The notes under the pieces are model-generated. The model did no database searches. It saw only the letters and a list, made by a program, of their open reading frames with translations, and had not been told where the DNA came from. From Cheiracanthium punctorium (lineage: Eukaryota; Arthropoda; Arachnida; Araneae; Cheiracanthiidae), in the NCBI GenBank assembly GCA_038373885.1, contig JAWZYV010006179.1, positions 186,001 to 250,000 of the forward strand: a stretch of DNA of 64,000 nucleotides, given 5' to 3'. Positions 1 through 9,839 of this stretch are shown in pieces. Each line of letters opens with the position of its first letter. The first letter of the stretch is position 1. A program made the translations under genes and the position numbers.

Positions 1-1233
1 TCCAGCTTCCTAGAAATATTTTTAAAACTGTACATATTGTACATACAAATATAATATATATATGCGAATAAAACCAGCACTCGTTTTCTCGTATACTTCT
101 TTCCCTTTTCAACAAAACTCTCAATACGTACTGTAAATGTGATCGGTTTTAGAAATACCATATTTCACGTTTGTTGACAAAGAAGAAAAGAAATAGTTTG
201 CGCTAGAGTTTCACTTTGCACTTTTCCGCTGATTCGCTGCATTTTTTGCAATCTATTTTACATTTTTGCTTTTACAATAGACGGTATCAAGAGTTATATT
301 TTTATACGTAAGAAAACTTGAAAATTTTAATAAAATGTTCTTTTTATCTGTCAAGCTATACTAAATGGTTTCAAGTTTCAATAAAAGAAATAGTTTTCCT
401 CTGAATGCGAATAAATGAAATAATAAATTTTATGAATTTTGAATCCCTCGAGAGCTTTCATAGATATAAGCATACATCTTGTTTAACTGTGTGCTTGTAT
501 TTGGGCAAATAGAAATTTAATGATTGTTGTAATTGCTAATATTATGATGCATCGGATAGTGTAGAAATGACAAGACGTTTTTGGAGCTCCTTAAACAATT
601 TCCTCGTTTCAGAATGAACGCGCGATATTCATTTATCACTGTAAAAATAATACAAGGCACAGTTAATGTATGCAAGAACTGTCATTTTTTCAGATTCTTG
701 ATAGTATATTAATTCTGTTTAAAGTCTTAAAAAATTTTGGATTATAAACGGTTGTACGGAATTTTATACTTAAGTAAAAAATACTTACAAAGAAAAGTTT
801 AGAATCAAACCTGCTTTAAAGGTTGTTGTCGAATACAAAACACAATGTGATATTTTAAAATACAGTCATTCAATTATTTTCTAAATCTCAAAATATTCAG
901 CGAAATGAATGTCTTTTTGTCAATGCAAACAAACAAAATAAGTTAAAAAAAAACAGAAATTTATCCAAAATTCTTATATTTAAAAGACTAATAAATTAAT
1001 CCAAAATGAAAAAAATACAATGCTTTTATTTTATAAAATAGAGATATGAAGAAAGCACTCAATTCCACTACAAATGAAAATATTCAATATATTTTGAGAT
1101 GTTTTGAAAGAAAATATTTTTACGATATGTTAAGAGTAGGTTGATTTTTTTTTTTAATTTAGAAATTTATAACGAATTATTTTTTTACAAAACATGTACT
1201 AGTTACAAACTTTCAAATCATCATTTATAGAGT
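1..1233. other. AT-rich spacer, no gene
   Basis: I see no gene-like frame, RNA gene or recognisable mobile element here. The DNA is AT-rich with short A and T runs. It ends immediately before the A that flanks the Helitron terminus. Confidence 0.6.
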
Positions 1234-1234
1234 A

Positions 1235-1270
1235 CTAGCTGAAGTACCCGTTCTTCGCACGGGAATGAAT
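1235..1270 (-). other. Helitron 3' terminus (hairpin plus CTAG)
   Basis: Read on the minus strand, the arms CCCGT and ACGGG (plus-strand 1259-1263 and 1247-1251) enclose a 7-nt loop. They are followed by TACTTCAGCTAG and then host T. The stem is short but perfect and sits the expected few bases upstream of the CTAG end. The same tail closes the element at 49281, which supports a shared Helitron family. Confidence 0.7.
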
Positions 1271-1420
1271 GGACTTTTTGATATTAATATTTGTTGTGAT
1301 TACTATTTATTGTAATAAAGAGATATAGCAAAATAGATATCGCATTATATTGTGTTCAATAATCATGCATACTGAATTTCAAGGCAATCGTTTTTACGGT
1401 GCAGAAGGCGATGCGGCGTA

Positions 1421-2150
1421 GCGCAATCTAGTGGCGAGTTTTAGCAAAACGGATACGGCGAAAATATTCTTCGCATTCAGATATCGATGTATACGAATTT
1501 TCATGACGATCGGCTGAATAGTCCTGAAGTTCATGTGTTAACGCGACATCTAGTGTCAAGTTATAGGAAAATGGATCGTGCCAAACACTTCCCCGTGTTC
1601 AAATATCTATGTATACCTATTTTCATAGCGATCATTCGCACAGTCAAGAAGAGATACACTGCAGGGCCATCTAGTGGTTAATTAAAGTAATGATTTGCTA
1701 CAGCGCCGTCATGTGGCGAATTATAGCAAAATGGATAACGCCAAAATATTCTCATTGTTCAAATAGCTACGTATACTGATTTTCATAGCCACCGTTTGAA
1801 TGGTCAAAAATTTGGCCTGCTGCAGCGTCATCTAGTGGCGAATTAAAATAATAATGCATTGCAATGCCATCTAGTGGTGAGTAACATCAAAAGTAACACA
1901 GTTAGAATATATTCTTCGTGCTTAAATGTGTAAGTATAAAAAATTTTATGCCGACCGGTCGAACGGTATAGAAGTTGATGCGTTGCAGCGCTATTTAGCG
2001 GTAAGTTACAGCAAATGGATAGTGAAAAGTATTCTCCGTGTTCTAATATCCGCGTGTACCAAATTTCATCGAAATTCGTAGGACGATATTCGCATAGCAA
2101 ACGGCTAAACGGAATAGAATTCGACGTTCTGCTGCGCCACCTAGTGGCAA
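1421..2150. repeat. Degenerate tandem array, about 121-bp unit with CCATCTAGTGG core
   Basis: The core motif, roughly GCGCCATCTAGTGGCGAGTT, recurs near 1421, 1543, 1663, 1703, 1823, 1863, 1986 and 2134. Most steps are about 120-123 bases, with two 40-base steps where a shortened unit is inserted. Each unit also carries an AAATGGATA-like block and a TCATAGCGATCG-like block. The core is an imperfect palindrome. Units differ at many positions, so the array is old. Helitrons often carry such arrays near one end, which fits its place close to the 3' terminus. Confidence 0.75.
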
Positions 2151-2940
2151 GTTAGAGGAAAACGGATAGCATACAAACCTTCTCCGAGATAAAAGACTTA
2201 GGTGAACCAAATTTCATGGTGATCGGTGAAACGGTGCTGGAGTTTTTCAACCTCCTACACACATACCAACATTCATTTTTATCTAAAACCAGTCTTATTA
2301 TACGTATATACCAGTCTTAAGTAAAATCCAGTTTCAAATCTAAGCCTCGCCAAAGTGCAAGCATACGCCATTTTGCAAGAGTTTTTTCAGGGAATCATTC
2401 GTAGCATTGACTTAGCAGCAATCAAAATGGGAAATGGTTCGACCGCCAGGCATTTATTTGAAAAGTGGAATCCCTTAATACAGCCGCATTTTTTAAATTA
2501 TCAACTATAACATGTTTTATTCATCGTTACCTCGATGCACTAAATGCGAAGATTTCAATTTTCTGAAATTTGGCGGATTTCCCCCAAGTTAAATCAATGT
2601 ACTCAATTGGCGAGAATTCTGAAGCTTCATCGCTTGAAATGCCCTAATAACTGCATTATTTCTGCACGGATAGTTAAAATTTAATTTTGTATTCTAAGAA
2701 AACCTATACACTTGTTTTCAAAAATGCTATTCCCTTAAGCTCTCAGTAAATTGCGCCAAAAAGCCTAAAACTGTGCAAATCCCCAAACTGTGCCCCAAAC
2801 TGTGCAGAACTCACTTTCTAAAAATCGGTCTATCAGCCATTTTATTTTTCGCCAAACTAAAAAAAATTACATATTAGTCTCGGATATCTTCGATGTTTTG
2901 CGTATAAAACATTTCATTCCTGCTCTCATTTCTTATGCGC

Positions 2941-3316
2941 ACACGATATTACAATTAAAAAAAATAACCTTACAAATATAAACTAAAAAAATCATTATTA
3001 TTCTTTTATTTGTACTTTATGAATTTAAAACATTTTATTCGGCAAAATCGCCACACATGGCAACCAAGATGCTTATTTCACACACTCTTTTCACTACAGG
3101 GGTTACAATTACGTAAAGCTTTCTGCGTGGAGAACATAAAAAATCTCTTAAATTCCGGTAACGGGTGGACTTTCAAAGTTTTAAAGTGGACTATCATTTA
3201 TTCTATATTATTTTACATATCTGTGTAAATTTCAGGCTGACAGGTCCATTTTTGTGGAATTGTATACTACCCAAATCAACAAATTGACAAACAGAATTTC
3301 ATTTTTATTTATAAGA
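2941..3316 (-). repeat. Helitron 5' terminal segment, inner copy
   Basis: About 375 bases are nearly the same as 4461-4847 in the same orientation. They share a run starting near CTTACAAATATAAAC, an ATTTTATTCGGCAAAATCGCC block, a GGTTACAATTA block, a TTTCAGGCTGA block and the end AATTTCATTTTTATTTATAAG. On the minus strand this end is the Helitron 5' start, after A (plus-strand T at 3317). Plus-strand 2700-2740 resembles the flank at 3318-3357, so a still older copy of this end may lie near 2711. No frame in it looks coding. Confidence 0.65.
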
Positions 3317-3518
3317 TAACCTACGCTTGTTTTTAAAAATACCCTCTCATTAAGGAGACTATTTCAATACGTGCACCCGCTCTATGTTGAGCATTACACG
3401 TTTGGTAGCCCTCCTAGAGGAGTACCAATGGACCGCCGCATAAACAGCAACCATCTCGAGGAGTTTCTAAGGGGCCCTAATCAGGTTGCGCGGGGCTTGG
3501 CCTAGCGGATGGTAAACG

Positions 3519-3566
3519 GTAACCCTTGCCTGCCTCCCCACGTTAGGGGAGGCAGGCAAGGGTTAC
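3519..3566. repeat. Perfect inverted repeat, 21-bp arms, 6-nt loop
   Basis: The arms 3519-3539 and 3546-3566 are perfectly complementary around the loop ACGTTA. They are GC-rich (GGGGAGGCAGGCAAGGGTTA on the right arm), so the stem would be very stable in RNA or single-stranded DNA. It lies inside the LINE-derived part of the Helitron. The function is unknown; it could be a retrotransposon 3' structure or a recent local inverted duplication. Confidence 0.85.
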
Positions 3567-3863
3567 GAGTCAGGACGAGATCGCGGGGCAGGACGAGATC
3601 GGCTTGCTGTCCATCCGTCGTCACTACAACAACCGTCGCATCGATGGAAAGATCTCAGGACACCAGAGTGCACGAAACTCGTGCAGCATAGACACCTTAG
3701 GTTTCCTCTGTCGATTGACAGGAAGGAGGTCACAACCACGGTCGGAGGGACTCGCCTTCCATTCTTCGTGGTTCACCTGTTAGTTCTTTGCTCCATGCTT
3801 GTGCATGGCTTGCAAGAACCCTTTAAAGGGGTGGAACACCGCGAGAACCACGGTTTTCCTGAA

Positions 3864-4040
3864 ATACATGCACCACCAGCATTTCGAACTTTATGCACCG
3901 CCAATATAAGATGCCTTCCCTCCGGCCGGCTGGCCGAGCATTTTGGGAGATACATGCACCACCTGTATTCCCCTTAGCAATTTCGAAAAACAAAATACAT
4001 GCACCACCAGTATTTGACTTCGTTCGATACATGCACCACC
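3864..4040. repeat. Interspersed short repeat ATACATGCACCACC
   Basis: The 14-base motif ATACATGCACCACC occurs at 3864, 3950, 3995 and 4027, with a diverged version (TATGCACCGCC) at 3892. Spacing is irregular at 28-58 bases. The copies are almost identical while the spacers differ, unlike an ordinary minisatellite. It lies just after the stop codon of the LINE remnant on the minus strand. Confidence 0.7.
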
Positions 4041-4046
4041 AAGTAT

Positions 4047-4451
4047 CTATGTCGAGGCATCCAATTTCGGGCAGAACCGATTTCTCAGTTCCTGTAACCC
4101 TGGACAGTGGGCCACAATGTGCAGACTGTCGGCGGGACTTGTCAGAGGGCAGAAGTTGCAATTCCTTGTCTCCTTTACGGAGAACCCTCGTAAATAGGCC
4201 GGGAAGGGACCATGGTCCGTCACGACCCAGTTCACCTTCCTACTTTTCCAAGTTCTCTTTTCGCTCACCGTTGGAAAGATCGAACACGTGAAACGTCCGA
4301 CTTCTACTTCTTCCCACCTTTTCTGCCACAGTTTCCTGGCTTCAATCCTCATGGAGTACTTCACACTCCTAATCGAACTCTTTACTCTTTCGTCTACTGA
4401 TGGTTTCTGTGTTCCACTCTTTGCCAGAGTGTCGACTTCCTCGTTCCTTAT
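4047..4451 (-). pseudogene. C-terminal fragment of R1/Jockey-type LINE polyprotein
   Basis: The minus-strand frame stays open from about 4451 to a stop at 4047, about 134 codons. It starts abruptly at NEEVDTLAKSG, the usual C-terminal motif of the RNase H domain in non-LTR retrotransposon polyproteins. It then has a W/K-rich linker, HGPFPAYLRGF, and a terminal zinc-ribbon-like CNFC...HIVAHCP. The endonuclease and reverse transcriptase are absent, and the upstream edge coincides with the Helitron 5' segment at 4461. It is therefore a fragment captured by, or interrupted by, the Helitron. The clade call (R1/Jockey group) rests on motif resemblance. Confidence 0.7.
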
Positions 4452-4460
4452 GAATATAAA

Positions 4461-4847
4461 CTAACAAAAATAACCTTATGAATATAAACTAACAAAAAAA
4501 AATCATTATTATTCTTTTATTTTTACTTTGAGAATTTAAAACATTTTATTCGGCAAAATCGCCACACATGGCAACCACGATGCTTCTTTCACACTTTTTT
4601 CACTACAGGGGTTACAATTATGGAAAGCTTTTTGCGTGGAGAGCATAAAAAATCTCTTAAATTCCGGGAACGGGTGGACTTTCAAACTTTTAAAGTAGAC
4701 TATAATTTATTCTATATTATTTTACACATCTGTGCAAAATTTCAGGCTGATAGGTCCATTTTTGTGGATTTGTATACGACTCAAATCCACAAACAAACAA
4801 ACAAACAAACAAACAAACAAACATAATTTCATTTTTATTTATAAGGA
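4461..4847 (-). repeat. Helitron 5' terminal segment, outer copy
   Basis: This is the second copy of the 2941-3316 segment, same orientation, about 1.5 kb away, with a handful of substitutions. It ends in the Helitron 5' start at 4847, flanked by T at 4848. At its inner edge a CCTTATGAATATAAACTAAC block is duplicated in tandem (4447-4475 and 4476-4500), directly against the LINE frame. The flank beyond 4848 does not resemble the flank beyond 3317, so this is the true outer border. Confidence 0.65.
4789..4822. repeat. (AAAC)n microsatellite
   Basis: About eight AAAC units lie near the Helitron 5' end. The inner copy has only ACAAATTGACAAACAG at the same place, so the array expanded in one copy after duplication. 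Confidence 0.9.
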
Positions 4848-4849
4848 TT

Positions 4850-7135
4850 AGAAGATTCAGATGTACATTTGAAGATGTGCATTTTTCCAGCGTTTGTTAA
4901 TGACGGACAAAACTATTTTTCTATACCTTATGGGAAATCGCAATAGTCATCGTGTATTTTTTAAGTGCAACTTAAATTATGAGCTTTACAGGGTAAAAAT
5001 AAGCGATTAATATACGAACCGTAATTCAGAAAAACAAAATAAATGCTAAAAAGTGTTAATAATAAGCATAGTGTTTATAAAATTTACACTTTTAATTTCA
5101 CGAGTTTGGGGAAGTTATAATTTTGATTCTGTTGATAATATTACGTATTACCGATTTTGCTCCTCAGTTCTACAGTATATCGCTTGCGTTATTGAAAACG
5201 TAAAAAAAAAAAAAAAAAATGTTTTATATTGAAATATGAAATTTTTTGAAATAATGTACAAATTTAGCCATTCCGCCCTTCTCCCTGAAAAAAAGATAAA
5301 AGTAAAGTGAAATAAACAAAAATAAAAAGTCACTTTTTTTTTTAAAGTAAAGACTATTTTATTTCTATTCTAGTGGAATTTCGTTTTATGGGAACGCAGG
5401 AGATTGTTACGTCCAACAATCCAAAAATATGTAAATTGGAAAAAAATGTAGTTTAAAAGGTATTATTTGTTTATGTAATAATTGAGGTATCAGAAGACTG
5501 TTGATATGATCACCGTCCTATCTACTCTTAATATTAAAAGAAATGTTGTTTTGGTACACCGTGTATTTTCTTTTTCATAATAAATTATATATCACAGTAG
5601 TACATATTATAAAAGCTCATATATAAATGTTTTTATGCAAATCAATTTTAAGAACTCTTACAATAAATTACAAAAATTCTTGCTAAACTATTAAAGACAA
5701 CTCAGGAAATAAACGTTTTAAGTTTCATTTGCTACTGACTTTTCAAACGTTTGCATCAGCAATCATTTAGAAGGTCGAAGAATATGCACTCTTCTAATGA
5801 ATGTAATAACTTAAAAAAATAAAACAATATTCTTTCTTGAAAGTGTTACAAACTAAAATAAATTCCCAATTTATATTTAAACTTTGTTTTTGAATGACGA
5901 TTTATATAACATGAACTGTTCAAATACATAATGAATTATTCATTATTTTCCGAGTTAGCCCTTACAAAATAACTTGTTACTCAAAGATAGGCTCATGTCG
6001 TGGATTTCTAGGAACGATATAAACTGCTCTGTGAAAGACTGGCAAAGCAGATACGTTTTTGAATTTCTTTCTCTAACTGTATTTTATGCGTGCAAATCCT
6101 GAAATATAGGAAAGACGCTTTTGCATCTAAAAATTCAATGTAGAATGTTATATTTAAATCAAAATAGACATAGATTTTATTGTGAGTAGTATGCGAAAAT
6201 AAATTATCTATTTGAAAAAAAAAATGCTACCGAGTTGATACAGTAATGTAGGCTAAATATTTCTTTGAGGTCTCGATAAGACATGTTATGTCATGCTCAT
6301 CATCACTGATTCGGAATCCACTGTAATAAACCACAGTAATGAGTGCATTTTTTGGCTTTATTTAAAATTGAATCAAAAACCGAATTGCAGATTAGATTAT
6401 TACCAAATATCAAAATTATGCGGTTTGGAATGTCTTTTTTGTTAGATTGAAACATGAAGGCAGGCAAAAAACAGATGAAATTTATAAAAATACAAACTAC
6501 CTCTTATTTTGAATCCTACAAAACTTCAGCACAACTCAAAATATTCCACACACACCAAATTATAATTAATTTTTGTAGTCTTTTTTTAAAAAACATATTT
6601 ATTTTCTTCAAGGTTTGTTTCATGCATACCATTTAATTTTACACTCAATAAATTTAACAGAAAATTGAGACTTTTTCCACAATCATAGCTACTTGAAATC
6701 TTAGAGGATGTTATGAATTTCCCACAATCATGCAGGCTCGTTGGGAATTTACATCGAACATAGCATTGGAAGAAAAAAAAAATATTTTGGTATTTTTTCA
6801 TGCGTAGATTATAAAAGTATGTTTATGTTATGCTATATGTAATGCTATGCATAACACTCTTATTTTTAGAAATAATGACATTCAAATATTTTAAATTTTC
6901 TTCCAAATGCACAGTCTGGAAGTCAGACTTTCTTTTGAACTTTAAATTTTAATTGATTTACGCAACACATAGGTTTCATTAATTAAATGTTTTCATGAGA
7001 ACTGAAATATTATAACCTAGCTGTCTGAATACCACTTGAAATAGTAGCATAAAAGAGTGTATATTTAACTTCTAACATCTGGATTTACACCAGTGTGCAG
7101 TATAACATCCGGAAACGTCCACCGTTTCACAAAAA
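4850..7135. other. AT-rich spacer, no gene
   Basis: I find no convincing frame, RNA gene or mobile element. There are poly-A/T runs near 5201-5219 and 5333-5342. The small frames here are low-complexity and lack domain signatures. Confidence 0.55.
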
Positions 7136-7145
7136 GGCCTTCGTG

Positions 7146-7180
7146 TATATAAGAGCTTGTAAAGCTCTGTCTGACAGTTA
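7146..7180 (+). promoter_or_regulatory. TATA box plus initiator, candidate core promoter
   Basis: TATATAAG at 7146-7153 is followed 28-30 bases downstream by CTGACAGTTAT, an initiator-like sequence. That is the standard distance for RNA polymerase II. The following 250 bases are distinctly less AT-rich than the desert around them and end in a consensus splice donor. This could be the promoter of a host gene, or an LTR promoter. I found no matching LTR end or polyadenylation signal downstream, so I lean to a host promoter. Confidence 0.45.
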
Positions 7181-7347
7181 TTTAGGATTCCAATCAACGC
7201 CTAAAGCTATCTGATCATCAGCAGTGTAGGTTGTTTCCGGTTGGATAGAGCCGCTACGACAATAGTATGCTGCCAGTGGATACTTTGGTCGGTCCGTGCG
7301 TCGAGATTTTGTTGTGACTTACAGCCATGAATGTTGTTTCATGAGCG

Positions 7348-7426
7348 ATGTCTGAGAGCTTTTCTGTTGTTCTTCCCAGGCCGGAACGTGAGGTTTTGAT
7401 GAGCTACTACTCTGGTTTTCTGCCAG
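7348..7426 (+). CDS. Possible first coding exon of a host gene (partial)
   Basis: From the ATG at 7348 the frame is open for 26 codons plus one base (MSESFSVVLPRPERE...SGFLP). It runs into CAG^GTAAGA at 7424-7432, a near-perfect splice donor. Without splicing the frame stops at a TAG soon after. The transcript would start near 7174. Two short upstream ATG frames, at 7327 (ATGAATGTT...TGA) and at 7341 (ATGAGCGATGTCTGA), come before it, which is usual in regulated genes. I do not recognise the peptide and cannot name the gene. The downstream exons are not found in this window; a long intron would carry them away. It may instead be a non-coding 5' exon or part of an LTR. Confidence 0.3.
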
Positions 7427-7432
7427 GTAAGA

Positions 7433-8755
7433 ATTGCGATCTTAAAAGTTAGAGAGCTGAGGTATCTAGTATGTTAAGTATGATTAAGAGGTGTTCCTAG
7501 ACATTGTTTGGATAGGTTGATGATAGATTGGATTTTTATTTGTCGTGTATTCCCGAGAATTTCTAGTGTTCCAAGAGCAGTCAAAAATGAGATGAGTTAA
7601 ATTATTTATTGTCTCTCTTTACTGATTTACAGAACTATTTCTCCTATTTATAAGATTTAGTTAATAAACAGTTTGGTTTAAATTTGTAATGTATTCTCAA
7701 TGTCAACTCCAACCGTAGCCTATTTTTAACATCTCATAGCGTTATATGTGATATATATATGCAGTGGAATTATTTAAAACTCTTACCCAGGAGAGAATTT
7801 TAAAAGTGATTTTCATGTTCAGCAACCCGAAATTTACTAAAGATGGCTACTTTCGTTTTGGTAAAAACAAAAACAAAATAATAGAAAAATTGTTGAACAT
7901 ATCACATTTTAGAGCTTTCGGTATTTTTATATCATTCTTTTGGCATAAAAATATTTTATATTCCCCAAATTGAGAAAGAGATATTTAATGAATTCATTGC
8001 TGATGAATATAGATGTAATGCAGTGGTATAAAAATATTCAAAACTCTTGGAGAATAAAATGTAAAGTCTAATAGGGGGGATCCAAGATGGTTAAGAATCA
8101 TATAGTAATGTGAGGTTGGAAGCGTCGTCTTCATGTACCCGTTCATAATCAATTTAGAAGCACTGTTGAAGTGCTTGTCTAATTTCTTAATACTTTTCAT
8201 AAACAATGGTCTTTCCTACGACAATTTCATCAATGAAATGAGGAGGAATTTATAAGCTATCAGTTTTAGTCAATAGTTTTATGTGAAAGGTGCATCAGTT
8301 TTTGACAAATAATTTTCAAGAATGTTTACTATTACTTCAAGACGTCTTCCAACGTCTTCGACACGTCGGTGATTACTAACAAGTACATCAAGATGACTTT
8401 CCCGATCTCACATTGTTATATGATTCTGAGCTGTCTTGGTTCCTTCTATCACCCTTTACATTTTCCCCAACAACTTTGTAGTACCTTGTGTGAACATACA
8501 TGCATAAAAGCTGAACGTCTTAAACTTACCTTCTTTAGTGTCAAAAACACTTCCAAAGAAATCTCGTTGAACTTCGCCACTTAAACACTAATTTAAAAAT
8601 ATATATATATATCTATACAATATTCGGTTGAATATTTTGATTTTGAAAAGCAGTAGAATTGATATTTAACAATTTTGTGTGTGTGTATAACGACTGTACA
8701 AATTGGTGGCGACATATAGAGAGACATTAAGAAGTCACAGTGATTCATAGGTTAT
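7433..8755. other. AT-rich spacer or intron start, no gene
   Basis: If the donor at 7426 is used, this is the beginning of a long intron. I see no acceptor followed by a good exon and no recognisable repeat. Confidence 0.5.
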
Positions 8756-8771
8756 TATCTATAGGTTTATC

Positions 8772-9408
8772 AATCCTTTCAAGCTGACTGTCACGTATAC
8801 GTGCGAGCAAGAAACGCAAACATTTCCCGACCGGCACGATGGCGTGCCAGATCACTTTCTTGTTCATCCTTGGGCGTCACACATTTGTGCCAGTGTCCTG
8901 AAGCCTTTTAAAAACTATAAATTTTGGCACAAGATGGCATTGTATGTCCTTATGTTTTCAGAGTCATACTCTCATTTTGAATTATAGGTCAAATCTGTTT
9001 TATGACGGCTCTTTAAATTCGCACGTGGTATTTGTTTATAGTAAGCAGGGAAGTTTTAATTTCGCGAGTGTTGGGTATTTCAAGTTTGCAGTCCAGATTT
9101 TAGTGGATAATTAGATCTTGTAGACGTGATTTTTTTCTCCTTTTGCTGTTACAATGTCAAAGCGCCGAATATATTTAATTGAGCTTGAAGTAGCAGAAAT
9201 AATGCAAAATATTTCAGATATTGATTATGAAACATATTCGGATAGTAGTGATAATGACATTATTAAACAATTCGTTGATATTTCAGAAATTTGATGGGTT
9301 TAGGCTTAATAGCAAAAAAACCGTTTGGCCCTGGACAGACACTTTCGAAAGAGACTGATGGCCTCAACGATAAGCGCTCATTTGAGCTTCCCTTCGCTAA
9401 ATGGTTAA
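8772..9408 (+). mobile_element. piggyBac-like element remnant
   Basis: The left end, CAATCCTTTCAAGCTGACTG, resembles the CCCTTT... start of piggyBac-type elements, though the TTAA target site is not intact on that side. Palindromic blocks follow: CACGTATACGTG at 8792-8803, then a GGCACG/CGTGCC pair. A short frame at 9154 resembles the N-terminus of piggyBac-type transposases. A TTAA lies at 9405-9408. The rest of the transposase is missing, so this would be an internally deleted copy. The family call is from resemblance only. Confidence 0.4.
9154..9294 (+). pseudogene. N-terminal remnant of a piggyBac-like transposase
   Basis: The frame gives 46 residues starting MSKRRIYLIELEVAEIM, then an acidic D/S-rich stretch (SDIDYETYSDSSDN), and stops at TGA. 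A basic MSKRR start followed by an acidic segment is typical of piggyBac transposase N-termini. The catalytic DDD domain is absent. No frame downstream restores similarity, so this is a fragment. Confidence 0.4.
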
Positions 9409-9552
9409 AAGACATAGGTTTATTAGGCTGCATATATAGTTGATTTTGTGATGTTTATTTTCGGACATGTGCTGTAGTCGCAACACTAATAAATTCTCGT
9501 CGAGTAAAGTGGACAACACAATGAAAGTTTTACTATTACAGAGAAAGAAAAT

Positions 9553-9834
9553 TTAACCCATTTACGCCTGGCGATCTATTTTTAGACGGTCGCAAAAATT
9601 TGTAGGTGACAAAAATGCTTAAGCATCAATTTATTTTCCTATTTTAATTTATTGAAAAATTTCCACAAAATACTCAGCAATAAAAAAGCAAAATGAAAAT
9701 CTTTCCCTGTCTTATTTTTTATTTTTTTTAGGAAAAGGTATACATTTTTCATACCAAAAAAAAGTCGGAAATTTATTTATTACTTCTGGCGTCAACATAA
9801 AATGAAGACTGTGTTGAAAAAAATGGGGTGCTAA
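9553..9834. mobile_element. Possible short TTAA-target element
   Basis: The left edge reads TTAACCCATTTACGCC and the right edge, reversed, TTAGCACCCCATTT. Inner blocks ACGCCTGG and, reversed, ACGCCAG sit in equivalent places. This could be a piggyBac-type miniature element of about 280 bases. The terminal match is short and imperfect. Confidence 0.25.
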
Positions 9835-9839
9835 CGAAT

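Larger units (their letters stand above)
3330..4046. other. GC-richer segment, probable LINE 3' part inside the Helitron
   Basis: This stretch is clearly richer in G and C than its surroundings. It lies directly downstream, on the minus strand, of the LINE C-terminal reading frame at 4047-4451, so it is probably LINE 3' untranslated sequence. It also holds a strong inverted repeat (3519-3566) and a set of short repeats (3864-4040). The TGGCCTAGCGG near 3498 and GGTTACGAGTC near 3561 are weakly like the A and B boxes of a tRNA-derived SINE. I do not regard that as established. Confidence 0.4.
1235..4847 (-). mobile_element. Composite Helitron-like element, minus strand
   Basis: Helitrons are rolling-circle DNA transposons that insert between A and T, begin with TC and end with a hairpin followed by CTRR. 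On the minus strand the 3' end is a CCCGT/ACGGG hairpin, then TACTTCAG, then CTAG, followed by T (A at 1234 on the plus strand). The outermost 5' end is at 4847, reading A^TCCTTATAAATAAAAATG. An almost identical 5' end lies inside at 3316 (A^TCTTATAAATAAAAATG), and a weaker one near 2711. The 17-nt 3' tail matches the independent Helitron at 48215-49281. Inside are a tandem array (1421-2150), two copies of the 5' terminal segment, and LINE-derived sequence between them. No Rep/helicase coding sequence is visible, so it is non-autonomous. It could instead be 1235-3316 alone with a second truncated Helitron beside it. Termini are seen; a single-unit origin is inferred. Confidence 0.6.

Noticed and set aside
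3498..3575. tRNA-like A box (TGGCCTAGCGG) and B box (GGTTACGAGTC)
   Set aside because: The B box has an extra base, no cloverleaf can be drawn, and the intervening DNA is a perfect hairpin that fits no tRNA arm pattern.
3773..4400. Several overlapping frames of 60-132 codons on both strands
   Set aside because: Only the minus-strand 4047-4451 frame shows LINE motifs; the others are shadows in GC-richer sequence.
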